This document shows, in pieces, positions 1 through 9,686 of a stretch of 64,000 nucleotides of DNA (positions are counted from its first letter, which is position 1; each line of letters begins with the position of its first letter). The notes beneath the pieces are model-generated. The model was not told the DNA's origin. It worked only from the letters and a program-made list of their open reading frames with translations, and did no database searches. The DNA is taken from contig CM072336.1 in the NCBI GenBank assembly GCA_036874045.1, positions 14,317,001 to 14,381,000 on the forward strand. The letters run 5' to 3'. This stretch comes from Cymodocea nodosa. Lineage: Eukaryota; Streptophyta; Magnoliopsida; Alismatales; Cymodoceaceae. The position numbers and the translations under genes are program-made.

Positions 1-1329
1 ATGGAGGAAGCTTGGACGACAAGTGGGAGTGGTGTTTGACGTGTGGCTTTAGGTGGTTCTAAGGAGCATTTTCAGAAGCAAAGGAGGGGCTGGAAACTTT
101 TGTTTTGACGTCCAAAGGAAGTGGAAGGAGGCTGAGTTCTCTTGTTCTTGCAACTATGGAAGACCCTTGCTATAGGTGACGTTCCAAGGGGTGAGACCTT
201 GGGAAAACGTGGCTGAAGAGTGTAGTTTCATCCAACCATAGATTTATTGCTGAGGAAGAGGTGTTCTTCAAGGTATGAGTGAGATTTGAGAAAGATCCCT
301 ATGCATAATTTGTGTTCATGTTGTGTATGTATGCATAGGTATGTTGTTTCATGTTTTTCATGTTATGTTTGTATACATTTGTGTTGTTTGAGTGTTATTG
401 CATTGCATTTCAGTATCATTTTCATATGGATAATTAATCTCAGATGTTATCTTGATGTGGATTCTAGTTTAAACATGGTTTTCATCTTGTTTATATGTGC
501 ATATCATGGCTATAAATAGGGTGTTTGATGAAATGGTTGCTTATGTAACAAGGGGAACCATGTACAGAGTTTGGGTATTTTTTTTATTTCGATTCTCTTA
601 GCTCAGGTATCGGTTTTGAATAATTTTTGATGCAATCTCATGTATTTTTGAGTCTGCTTACCAATGGTTTTGGTTTTGTAATTTTTGGAGATCATGTGAA
701 TGGTATTTTTGATTTAAGTGTTGACAGGTGTTTCTGACCTGGATGCAAGTTCTGAGCAGAGTTTTTGAGCGTCTTTGATTATCAATTTCTCGGAGTACAA
801 ATTGTATTTTTATGATATAAAAAATGGGTTTTTGAGATGACAAAGGTAACTTGCATTAAGATTTTGTTTCACGTCATTTCATAATGCATTCAGGGAGATA
901 TGAATTTTCTTGTAAAGTCGCGCAATCTGTGTTTTGATCTCTGCATGTTGCACATCTGTGTTAGATTCGTCACCAATAACTCTCTGGTTTGCTTTAGGTC
1001 TCGAAATTATGCTAGATTTTTAGATCTTTTAAAACCCTTTCCAAATCATATTTTTACATGATTTTTCAGTGAGTATTTTGGGAAGAAATGATTTCTATAA
1101 GTGGATGCAATTTCTGTAATTTTGAGAGTTCTTTTAGAGTTATGAATGAGATTGTATGGAAGTGATTTTTGAGTAGTTAAATTAACTAGTTAACCACATA
1201 TGTATAATTTCTAATATAATTACCAATCATAATGCTAACTTTTGTTTTGATAGAGTAGGATGTATAGAAAGTTTGTAAGTCATATTATGACATGAGTCAA
1301 GTAATTAATCTAATAAAAGTTATTTAGAC
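1..1329. other. Unassigned flank, possible host or old repeat DNA
   Basis: I recognise no gene here. The first 280 bases are richer in G and C than the rest of the window, and AAG|GTATGAGTGAG near 271-283 resembles a plant splice donor. The start of this stretch could therefore be an untranslated exon followed by a T-rich intron. The only open frame (286-519) is Cys/Ile/His-rich, follows no known domain, and is probably chance. Nothing here matches the two repeat families that fill the rest of the window. An older, unrelated LTR is an equally possible source. Confidence 0.4.
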
Positions 1330-1446
1330 AAACTCCTAGTGGAAACGACCTACACTTGCACCGCTTAATACAATAGGCATCGTGCGCTTGCGGTTAAATT
1401 ATAAATGTAAAACTTATGCTTTTAACGACACACGTTTTATCCTTAC
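1330..1446 (+). repeat. LTR U5-like stub
   Basis: The stretch with ACGACCTACACTTGCAC and GTGCGCTTGCGGTTAAA resembles the distal part of the TR-GAG LTRs, which read GATCGACCTGTACTTGCAC and GTGCACTTGCAGTTAAA (for example 51765-51820, and the reverse strand of 37125-37175). The bases before and after it do not match those LTRs. It is probably a remnant of a related LTR at the edge of truncated copy F1. Confidence is limited by the short match. Confidence 0.45.
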
Positions 1447-2343
1447 AAATTCCACCTAATACATTAGAAGGAATAGATCATATTATGGGGATAGATGAAA
1501 GATTAATTATTTATAGAACTAAACCAAGGTATACTATTCTATTACTAGATATTTTTATTAGAAATCCTATTATTAGAGAAGAATGGGATATAGGAAGACC
1601 TAATATGTTTGAAGTATCAATTGAATATTATGGGTTAGCTTTAACATTTTCTAATAAAAGTTCTGCTATTCCTAAAAAATTATATTATTGACGACCAACT
1701 GAAAATTGGGATGAAGGACTATGTTTAAGTGTTTACAATTTTATGAATAGATCTTGGAATGAAAATGTTATGGTATATCTAGGAGAGAAAACATTAGTTA
1801 ATAATATACATGTGATACTTGATGGATATATATATCTAGTCATAGATATATCAATTCTATTTAGATCTAATTTACACATAGTGAGCATAGACATTTATGA
1901 TGACTTTATAGAAATTACTTATACCTAAAGCAATAGTTAAACCACCATCTACAGAATATGATAAAATTCAATTAGGAGTATGGTATAATGAATATGAAAA
2001 TCCTACTTTATGTCTAGTAAGATGGTGGGATGAACTGATGAAATTTCAAATATGAATTATGAAAGACCTAAGTGAATGGAAGTGGGAAGAGGAATATATT
2101 GAAATATATGTGAAATAGAAACAACTACATTATCTTGAAATAGAAAAGGATCCCTTTTTGTATTTCAATTCATTAATGGTAATACACTCATATTTAGTGT
2201 TGATAACATACTGCAAGTTTACAAATTAAAAAGGAAAGCAGATTGCATTAAAATAGAATTAATAGCAAGAAGAATTATGCCTAAAGGTTTTGCTTGGACT
2301 AACACATTTATTCCATTTGTCACTACTTTTCAAACATGTTCTT
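1447..2343 (+). pseudogene. F-box cargo gene, downstream part (copy F1)
   Basis: This segment matches the region after the F-box of the cargo gene in element F (47060-47965). Shared landmarks include TLEGIDHIMGIDE, the GRPN motif, a WYNEY motif and a C-terminal stretch with an LIFS-like motif and VYKLKRK, as in F-box-associated (FBA-like) beta regions. Proteins of this class are SCF ubiquitin-ligase substrate adaptors. The F-box itself lies upstream of the join and is absent here. The copy is broken by several lesions. It belongs to the retroelement and should not be called a host locus. Confidence 0.65.
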
Positions 2344-2398
2344 AAACTATGATTGTGTATTTTTAATGTTTTGTGTGTATGCTACATTTGTTTTATAG

Positions 2399-2412
2399 AA
2401 AAAAAAAAAAAA
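2399..2412 (+). other. Poly(A) tract just after the F-box cargo
   Basis: A run of 14 A lies about 55 bases after the stop of the cargo frame. Element F has an equivalent run of 12 A at 48014-48025 in the same relative place. A poly(A) run behind a short 3'UTR-like stretch is what capture of a polyadenylated mRNA would leave. A-rich slippage is the alternative. Confidence 0.6.
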
Positions 2413-2679
2413 TATCAATCCAGTTTGTTGGTATTTGTTTTGAAAAACCAATTGGCTTGCTTGTGAGCCACCAAAGGAATAGGAGCCTAGGTTCCACACA
2501 AGATACATATTTAACAATTTATGTTTTGTGTTAATTGTTATTTTGTTATATGTTTTACTTTTATTTGTGAATGGAAAGTTCGTTGAGTTAGGTGCTAAGT
2601 CAATGAAATATTATTCATGCTTGCTAGTATATACTGAATTTACTATAAATCTTTTACATTGAGGACAATGCAAACTATA

Positions 2680-2694
2680 GGTATGGGAGAGAGG
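2680..2694 (+). promoter_or_regulatory. Internal polypurine tract (F1)
   Basis: The purine run GGTATGGGAGAGAGG follows CATTGAGGACAATG. That pairing is the usual 3' internal boundary of Athila/Tat-type Ty3 elements, where it primes plus-strand synthesis next to the LTR. Here it lies about 1.4 kb from the LTR, with the shared module in between. Confidence 0.6.
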
Positions 2695-2879
2695 TAATTA
2701 GATTAAAATCCAAGTAATCTTATTAATTTTCGGATTGTGCTACAAATTTTCGTGGAAACTGAAAAACATTTTTATGAATGTTGTTGTAACTCTTCGAAAT
2801 TTCCCTATAACTATCCGAAAATTTATGGTAACTATCCAAAAAATTTTCCTGAAACCTTTCAAAAGCTGAAGCAAGATTG

Positions 2880-3960
2880 TAACTACTTGAATGTTATATT
2901 AAGGATTTTATATAGGATACTACAATACTTTACTATAAATACAAATATGGTATAATATCTTATGTTTTCACTGAATTTTATGAGTTTAATAGTTCTACGA
3001 TTTTAAAAGGAATTCAGAATACTTAACTAAAATTTAGAAAATTATTTGAAATCCTGAAAGAGTTGAAATGTTGATTTTTGAATTAAATGAAATGCATATG
3101 ATCAAGAATACATTTAATTTGATTGATTAAACTTGTAGAATGATTTATATATAAATCGCATTAAACTATAAAAAAAGTATAAGCTTATTGATATGGATTC
3201 ATATTTTTCAGTAGATTGTAGAAGCAAGATTATATGAGATTTGTGCTTTATTGCATCTGTATTAATGAAATACATATATATACTATGTTGAAAAGAAAAA
3301 ATTGAGAAAAAAGAAAAACTTTGAGAGTTTATTGATTTGTTTGATCACGAGTCTTTTATACTTGAGCAAATAGGTATGTAAGGATAATTGATCTTAAAAA
3401 GGACTCTTTAAATCTAACAACCTAAGATCTTAATCAGGTCTAGGATTGTTGACTAAAAGCTTGATATATGGGTACATTAGAAAGCTCTTGTATGATTCAA
3501 GTTTTTCAATTAACTTTTAAAGTAAAAATATGTATATATTATTTTGAAAAGATGAAAGAATTTTATTAAAAGTACAAATATCTTTTGAATCGAGTATATT
3601 CTCTATTATTTATGACTACTAAAGTATGAATCTAGATTAGACTTTTGAAGTTGTTTATTTGAGATACAATTCATTATTCTTCTTGTTTTAATCATATTAA
3701 GTTGAATTATGTTTTGATTCATATGCAGTTGAAATTTATTTTGGAAATCATATTGGAAAATTTAGGATAATAGATGTTTGAAATTTTTTTTTTTTTAGTA
3801 TAACTACCACCTATTTTATGCCAGTATATTTTGTATGTAATTTACATATTTTTGAAATATATTTATAGGTGGAGGAGGAAAAACAATGTTAAATTAGATT
3901 ACTGAATTATAGAGAATATCTTTATATTAATCTAATCTTAGTATTCTAAAGGTACAAAAT
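2880..3960 (+). repeat. Shared 3' module (TR-GAG F1 copy)
   Basis: This non-coding stretch is homologous to 48640-49740 (element F), the reverse strand of 22130-22830 (D), and the reverse strand of 12110-13250 and 24370-27250 (the SIRE elements). Landmarks in order are TTGATTAAACTTGTAGAAT, TTGATCACGAG, AGGTATGTAAGGAT, GTACATTAGAAAGCT, and a T-rich stretch ending in TAG before a purine run at about 3867. I see no coding frame in it. Confidence 0.75.
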
Positions 3961-4076
3961 GAAGAAACATTTTTCATAAGGAATACTAATTTATGAAGAA
4001 AAGAAATAGTTCTAGCACGTTAGACAAACTACTTAACTAGATCAAATTAGTTTGCTAAGGGACTAATAAAAGTTAA

Positions 4077-4088
4077 GTATGGGGGAAG
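4077..4088 (+). promoter_or_regulatory. Polypurine tract next to 3' LTR (F1)
   Basis: GTATGGGGGAAG directly precedes the LTR start TGTTTAGAATG. The same tract is found in element D (reverse strand, 22009-22020) and in variant form in element F (49817-49828). Confidence 0.8.
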
Positions 4089-5576
4089 TGTTTAGAATGA
4101 AAAAGTGTATAATATTAATGGTTAAATAATGGTTAATTGCATAATATTTAGCTTATTACATGAGAATTAAGCCATTATGTTATAATTACACAATTATATG
4201 CCTTAATTAAAGAATGTGCATAATTCTAGTGAATTAGCATTAAGCAAGTATATTTTTGAACTATCAGTGAGTTATAGGCTTTTTAATTCCTTAAGTATCC
4301 AAAATGTTTGTTATTTCGGAGAGTTTTATTTTATATATCGGATAGTTGTGTTTTAAACGCTTAAAGAGTATTTTATTATTATTGTAAAAATGACACATGT
4401 CGTGATCTAGAAACTTAACTTAAGCTATCTTTTAGAAGGTTAGAGGCTAATTATCCGAAATATGTTTAAGCATCAGATAGTTATGTCTTTAAAGTATCCG
4501 AAATACCCTTTTATAGATTTAAAAGTCAAAAAATTATTACATGCAAATTCGTAAAGTTACTCATGTAAGGTTACGGAACCTTCGTAAAGTTTTAGTTAAA
4601 GTTTATGTATTCTTGTAAGCTTACGAAGTTAAGGTTACAGAACCTCGTTAAGTAGAATTATGCACGTGTGAATTTAAATATTTTATTATGTCACGTGATT
4701 TGCACATGTTTTATATTAAGTCTGTTGAATTAAGCTTTACTTAACTAGAGAAGTCTGTTGAGTTAACAGTTAAGTCAACGAAATAAGTCTGTTGAGTTAC
4801 ACTAACTCTACAGACCAACTATTTTCTAATATGCCATTGTTAACAGTTGTAGAAACAAGAAATTTGAAAGAAAACCACGATTACATGTATCACGTAGGAT
4901 TTAAATCATGGAATGAAGAAGAAATCACCATCGTTGATATGAATGAAGGAAATCCAACCGATCATTTAGGCAAAAGTAGTTACTACTAAAATAAATATAA
5001 AAAGAAGAGGAGAAATACGAAGAAGGCGTCTGGAAAGGTGTGGAGAGCTACGCTAACTATAGGAAACATTGGAAGTTCCCTGAAGCTCCATAATACCACC
5101 ATAATCACCAACCATCAGAGGTCTGTGAAGATACTTTCTAGATGTCAGGTCGATTCTGAGCCAAACATAGTGACTAACAACTACTGTGAGGAGTGATCAC
5201 GTCGTAGGAAGGGAAGTCATTTTCACTAAGCACCGACTCATCTCTTGGGAGATCGTAAAGCTTCTAGCATTAGTTTTAAGTTGATGCTAATATACTAAAG
5301 AGGAGATCAACTTACAAGTCTTGGTTCGTGATTCTATAGAGAGAGGAGGCATGATTGTAAGTGATTAAGTTTTTAGTGGTGTAATCGCATCGCATATAGT
5401 GACGAAAGTTTTTACTATCAATAGAGAATATCTACATTTCACCTTCGTTTATCTTCAGGAATATATTAAAACAAAAATACCAAAAACTAATTATCGGTGC
5501 TTATAGTTGGCATTTATGTGTTGTATTATTTGTTTTGAATCGTGATTAATGTTATCATTATCAGTATTGTGAATGA
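4089..5576 (+). repeat. 3' LTR of TR-GAG copy F1 (incomplete)
   Basis: It starts TGTTTAGAATGAAAAAGTG and parallels the LTR at 49829-51966 until about 5576, where it stops abruptly at ATTTTATATCAAAG, the leader of a SIRE element. It contains a TATA motif near 4996 and the conserved downstream block (about 5085-5210) with the CACCAACCATC core found in every TR-GAG LTR in the window. About 0.5 kb of the usual LTR length is not present. Confidence 0.85.
4996..5004 (+). promoter_or_regulatory. TATA box in TR-GAG LTR (F1)
   Basis: TATAAAAAG lies at the same place as TATAAAAG in the other LTRs of this family: 50793 on plus, and about 21141, 38168 and 59219 on minus. It lies about 90 bases before the most conserved LTR block, so transcription would start just downstream. 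Confidence 0.55.
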
Positions 5577-5615
5577 TTTTATATCAAAGATTATTAACTA
5601 AGCTTTGATACCACT
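5577..5615 (-). other. SIRE leader and primer-binding-site remnant
   Basis: Read on the minus strand, the 14 bases after the LTR end are close to AGTGGTATCAGAGC. The next bases match the leader of element A (18815-18860). The site is complementary to the 3' end of initiator tRNA-Met, the usual Copia primer. Only 39 bases of leader remain before the join to the F1 LTR. Confidence 0.75.
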
Positions 5616-7211
5616 TGTAGGATCGAATGACTACACATGAGGGGGGTGAATTGTGTTTTTCAACATTTTCGATTATAATTGAAACTTCAAAAATAAAAAT
5701 AAGTCGAGACACTATTTTAATCAAATCATTTTATTCAAGGTTTCAATTACAATATACAATTCAATTCTCCTCTAAAATTGTAGATGCAATTATATAACAA
5801 TATCATGTTTTATCTAATCAATTTCATAACTACAAAAAAAGAAAACTAATTTGCGAAATTTAAAACATTTCTCCCTATTTGAGATTTTTCTTCTTATTCT
5901 TATTCTTCTTCTTCTTCTTCTTCTACAATTTTTCAATGACAAATATCTGACTTTCTTTGCTTCACCGAATTTACTTTCTTCTGATACTTCAGATCTTAAG
6001 TGACATAAATCTGACTTTTTCTGCTTCACTGAATTTTTTTCCATTTGAGAGCTTTTCCTTAAAGAGTTGTTTTTGATCTTTGAAAATATATTTCTTTTGG
6101 TGTGCAGGGATAATTGATTAATGAGAATTCTATGCCTTTTATGCTGTATATTCACTTCATGCATATCCTCCACATTTAATCACTATCAGTTTTCCACTTT
6201 TCACATCTTCTCTTTTTCCTTCATCAAAATACACACATTTTGACCCACGTTTTCCTCTCGAATTTTCTTTAATCATCAATCCTAGATCTTTGAAAAGTTT
6301 CCTGCAAAATAAACTTTCTCGTCTAAAATTTTTCATCAAATGTAATAAAAATTTGTTGTGTTAATGTTAACTAAATGAGTAAAACAAGTAGATTTGTAAC
6401 TTATCGTATCTAACTTAACGTGTTCATCATGTGCCAAATCACATGACAAGTACTGTAGCTAACTCAATGAACTAAGTCTGTAGTCTTACGCTAACTCAAC
6501 AAACCAGCTTTGTGGTATTACAATTAACTCAACGAACCAACTCCGTTGTGTTACTAATAATTCAATGAACCAGAAATAAACAAATGTTTTAATAATAAGG
6601 TATTTACCACGTGCAATAATAATAACTTTAAGTTTATAATGCTAACCTAATGCATTGCCTTAGTGTTCAATATAGCAACTCAACGCGTGTAGTTATGTTA
6701 ACTATGTGAGTTAAACATGTGCAACTCATGTGATACAATATAACATTCGTAAACTTTAATTTCATCACGTGCACAATACTAACTTAACGAGTTTGTCTCT
6801 TCCTTTTGTTTTTTTACTCACTAACTTAATGAGTTCTCACGTGACTTATTTTAAACTTTTAGCCTATAACTCAACGAGTTCTCACGTGACCTTTATACAA
6901 ATAATGCACTAACTCAACGAGTTGTCCAACCATGCACTGCTCATGATACAGAAAAATATAACATTAAAAATATATCATGCTTTACAATATAAATACACAT
7001 TAACTTAACGTTTAGTTAAATGAAAGTTAGTATAACGTAACGACTAGTTGTTTAACTTAGCATAATCTCAGATTCATTACAGACAAATATTTATATTAGT
7101 AAACTCTTTCTATATTAATTGATGTTCTTAATTTACTTTCACAAACAATAGTAATTGAGTAAATATGATTATATCCATTTAGCACATATCATCAAAACAA
7201 AATACTCAACA
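5616..7211 (-). repeat. SIRE-like Copia LTR (left-most)
   Basis: Minus-strand LTR, 5'-TGTTGAGTATTTTG...ATCCTACA-3', about 1.6 kb. By eye its U3/U5 text is closest to the LTRs at 42190-43768 and 57444-58948, and less like those of element A. It has a primer-site remnant on one side and a purine-tract spacer on the other, the arrangement of a shared LTR in a tandem array. A TTC-rich run lies at 5888-5924. The TATA region is near 6130. Confidence 0.85.
5888..5924. repeat. (TTC)n-rich microsatellite in SIRE LTR
   Basis: An imperfect TTC/TTA run. Every SIRE LTR in the window has a GAA-rich run (LTR strand) at this place, just before AGATCTCAAATAGGGAG: for example about 7521-7552, 26053-26082 and 36418-36440. 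Its length differs between copies, as expected for slippage. Confidence 0.85.
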
Positions 7212-7246
7212 ATCTCCCCCTTTTTGATGATGACAAAAATCATATT
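7212..7246 (-). other. 35-bp spacer between two SIRE LTRs (purine-tract end)
   Basis: On the minus strand it ends in a tract close to AAAAAGGGGGAGAT, the polypurine tract that normally sits before a SIRE 3' LTR, preceded by GTCATCATC. It is therefore the last 35 internal bases of a SIRE element, lying directly against the end of the neighbouring LTR. Confidence 0.75.
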
Positions 7247-8999
7247 TGTAGGATTGTATGGCTACACAAGAGGGGAGTGAATTGTATATTTTTAATATTT
7301 TCTGAAATATAATTGAAACTTTAAAACTCAAAAATAAGTCGAGATATTGTTTTCATAAAATCATTTTTATTCAAGGTTTTAATTACAATATACAATTCAA
7401 TTCTCCTCAAGAATTGTAGATGCAATTATATTTCGATACCATGTTTCATCTATACAATTTCATAACTACAAATAGAGAAAACTAATTTACGGAATTTAAA
7501 ACATTTCTCCCTATTTGAGATCTTTCTTCTTCTTCTTCTTCTTTCTTCTTCAGCAATTCTTCAGTGACGAATATATTGTCTTTTTATGCTTCACCGAATT
7601 TGCTTTCTTCTAATACTTCAAATCTTCAGTGACGAAAATCTTACCTTTTTGCTTCATCGAATTTTCTTCCACTTGAGAGATTTTGCCCGAAGAGGTGTTT
7701 TTGATCCCTGAAAAAGATTTTTCTTTTGATATGCAGAAATTGTTTGATCCTTGAAAATATTTTTCGTTTTGTGTGCAAGGATGGTTTGATCAACGAGAAC
7801 TGTATGCCTTTTATACTGTATCTTCATTTCATGTATATCCTCCACGTTTAATCACTACCAGTTTTCCACTTCTCCACGTCTTTTCTTTTTCCTTCATCGA
7901 AACACACGTTCCAACTCATGTTTATATTTTGAATTTCCTTTAATCATCAGTCTTGGATCTCTGAAAAATTTCCTGCTAAATAAACTTTCTCGTCCAAAAA
8001 TTTTTCATCAATGTAATAAGAAGTCGTTACTTTAATGTTAACTAAACGAGTAACACAAGTATATATATATAACTTAACGTTTCTAACTTAATGAGTTCCT
8101 CATGTGCCATTTCATGTGACAAGTACTGTAGCTAACTCAATGAACTAAGTTTGTGGTGTTATGCTAACTCAACGAACCAGCTTAACCTTTCTTTCGGAAG
8201 GTTAAACGATAACTCACCGAAAACAGTTTAAGTTTCGGATAGTTACGGATGTAAGTCACCGAAAAACTCTTTATATTATAAAACTAGTGAGACATGTGTC
8301 AAGACCTGAAAACATGACTTAAGTTACCTTTCAGATAGTTACAACTGTATGTCTCCGAAAAACTTTAACTCATCGATTCAGTAATAAACAAATGTTTTTA
8401 TAATAAGAATTTTACCACGTGCAAAAATAATAACTTAAGTTTATAATGCTAACCTAACGCATTGCCTTAGTGTTCAATATAGCAACTCAATGTGTTTAGT
8501 TATGTTAACTTAACGAGTTAAACATGTGCACCTCACGTGATACAATACAACATTCGTAACTTGTAATTTCACTACATGTATAATACTAACTTAACAAGTT
8601 CGTCTCTTCTTTTACTCACTAACTTAACGAGTTATCATGTGACCTATTTTAACTTTTAAGCCTCTAACTTAATGAGTTCTCACGTGACCTCTATACAAAC
8701 AAAACTCTAACTTAACGAGTTATCTAAACATGCACTGTTCATGACACAAAAGATATAACTTTAAAACATATCATGTTTTTTAATAAAAAACACACGTTAA
8801 CTTAACGTTTAGCTAAATGAGAAATTAATGCAACGAAACAACTAGTTATTAACTTCAGATCCAATATAGACAAGTATTTATATTAGTAAGCTTTTTCTGT
8901 ATTAATTGATGATTTTGATTTCTTTTCACAAGCAATAGTAATTGAGCAAATATGATTATTTTCCTTCAACACACATCATCAAAACAAAAATACTCAACA
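7247..8999 (-). repeat. 3' LTR of SIRE element A
   Basis: 1753 bp, TGTTGAG...CAATCCTACA on the minus strand. It aligns with 18861-19968 over the shared part and, in reverse, with the solo LTR at 24601-26358. A TATA motif (TATAAAAGG on minus) is at 7807-7815. An array of CTAACTTAACGAGTT-like motifs interleaved with CACGTG-like sites fills about 8400-8780. Confidence 0.9.
7807..7815 (-). promoter_or_regulatory. TATA box in SIRE LTR
   Basis: TATAAAAGG on the minus strand, followed by a CATAC-like start region. The same motif sits at the same LTR position at 19417-19425 (minus) and 25788-25796 (plus), so it is the likely core promoter of the family. Confidence 0.65.
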
Positions 9000-9014
9000 A
9001 TCTCTCCCTTTTTG
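9000..9014 (-). promoter_or_regulatory. Polypurine tract of SIRE element A
   Basis: On the minus strand the bases before the LTR start read AAAAAGGGAGAGAT. This is the plus-strand primer tract of the element. A second, longer tract lies at 9226-9240. Confidence 0.8.
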
Positions 9015-9225
9015 ATGATGACAAAACCATATTAAATCAATTATGACTTAAGCTTATTTCTATTGTTTGTGTAAATTTTACCTCTCAGAACTAAAACTCT
9101 CAGATGTCAATAATTATATAAGTATCAGTTTTCTAATTATCATTTGTCAGATTACAATAACCATTTAAATAGCATCTCCTTTTATAATATATATATGCAA
9201 TTAAGATCATAATCATATTTTTATA

Positions 9226-9240
9226 ATATTTCTCCCCCTT
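9226..9240 (-). promoter_or_regulatory. Second purine tract upstream of SIRE 3' LTR
   Basis: On the minus strand it reads ACAAAAAGGGGGAGAAA, preceded by TTTTTGATTAATG. Element C has the same tract at 34756-34772. It lies about 230 bases before the LTR-adjacent tract, so the family has two candidate priming tracts, of which only the nearer one abuts the LTR. The 9241-9686 stretch holds only the CAA-rich (Gln-rich) tail of the extra-ORF region. Confidence 0.5.
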
Positions 9241-9686
9241 TTTGTCATTAATCAAAAAGATAATTACAGAGAATATATATACATATATAAGAGAATTACA
9301 ACAACGATTTCTGTAAACAAGAATAATAATTGAACACATTTACAGAAAAATGTATTGTTCAATGAATCAAACAAGTAATACAAATATTACATTTTGTATT
9401 CAGAAAGAAACAAAAATAGTTATCGACCCCTCCTAAGTATATCACTTATAGTATTACATATTTTATCTCCTAGATGCCTAATATCATTTCTGATGTCGTT
9501 AAACACTACATCTAAGTCAAGAGGTAGCTGGGTTTGCTGTTCTGCTTGAACTAAATAAGTTTTTTGTTGTTGTTGTTGTATATGGTTTGTATCAAGTTGT
9601 TGTTGTTGTCGTTAAGGTTTATGCATGGCCTAGAATTTTTGCAAATCTTTGACACTAAATGCTCTCATGCCTTTAGTTTCAGAGGG

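Larger units (their letters stand above)
1447..5576 (+). mobile_element. TR-GAG element copy F1 (Ty3-like, non-autonomous), 3' half
   Basis: This is the 3' half of a gag-only Ty3-like retrotransposon. In order it has the distal part of a captured F-box gene, a purine tract typical of Athila/Tat 3' ends, a module of about 1.1 kb shared with the Copia family, a second purine tract, and most of a 3' LTR. It aligns by eye along its length with element F at 47060-51360. The left end is an abrupt join at about 1447. The right end is an abrupt join inside the LTR, to a Copia leader, at about 5576. It is a broken fossil. No duplication flanks it, so it cannot be dated from its own LTR pair. Confidence 0.8.

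Noticed and set aside
286-519. 77-codon frame in the left flank
   Set aside because: Low-complexity Cys/Ile/His composition, no domain, and located in a probable intron-like T-rich stretch.
5814-6339. Arg/Lys-rich frames in the left-most SIRE LTR
   Set aside because: They are produced by the TTC/GAA microsatellite and LTR sequence on the LTR strand, and similar frames in other LTR copies do not keep length or composition.
9133-9339. Hydrophobic 68-codon frame downstream of the extra ORF
   Set aside because: It lies across the purine tract and AT-rich tail of element A, with no counterpart frame in element C, so it is not a plausible envelope or membrane gene.
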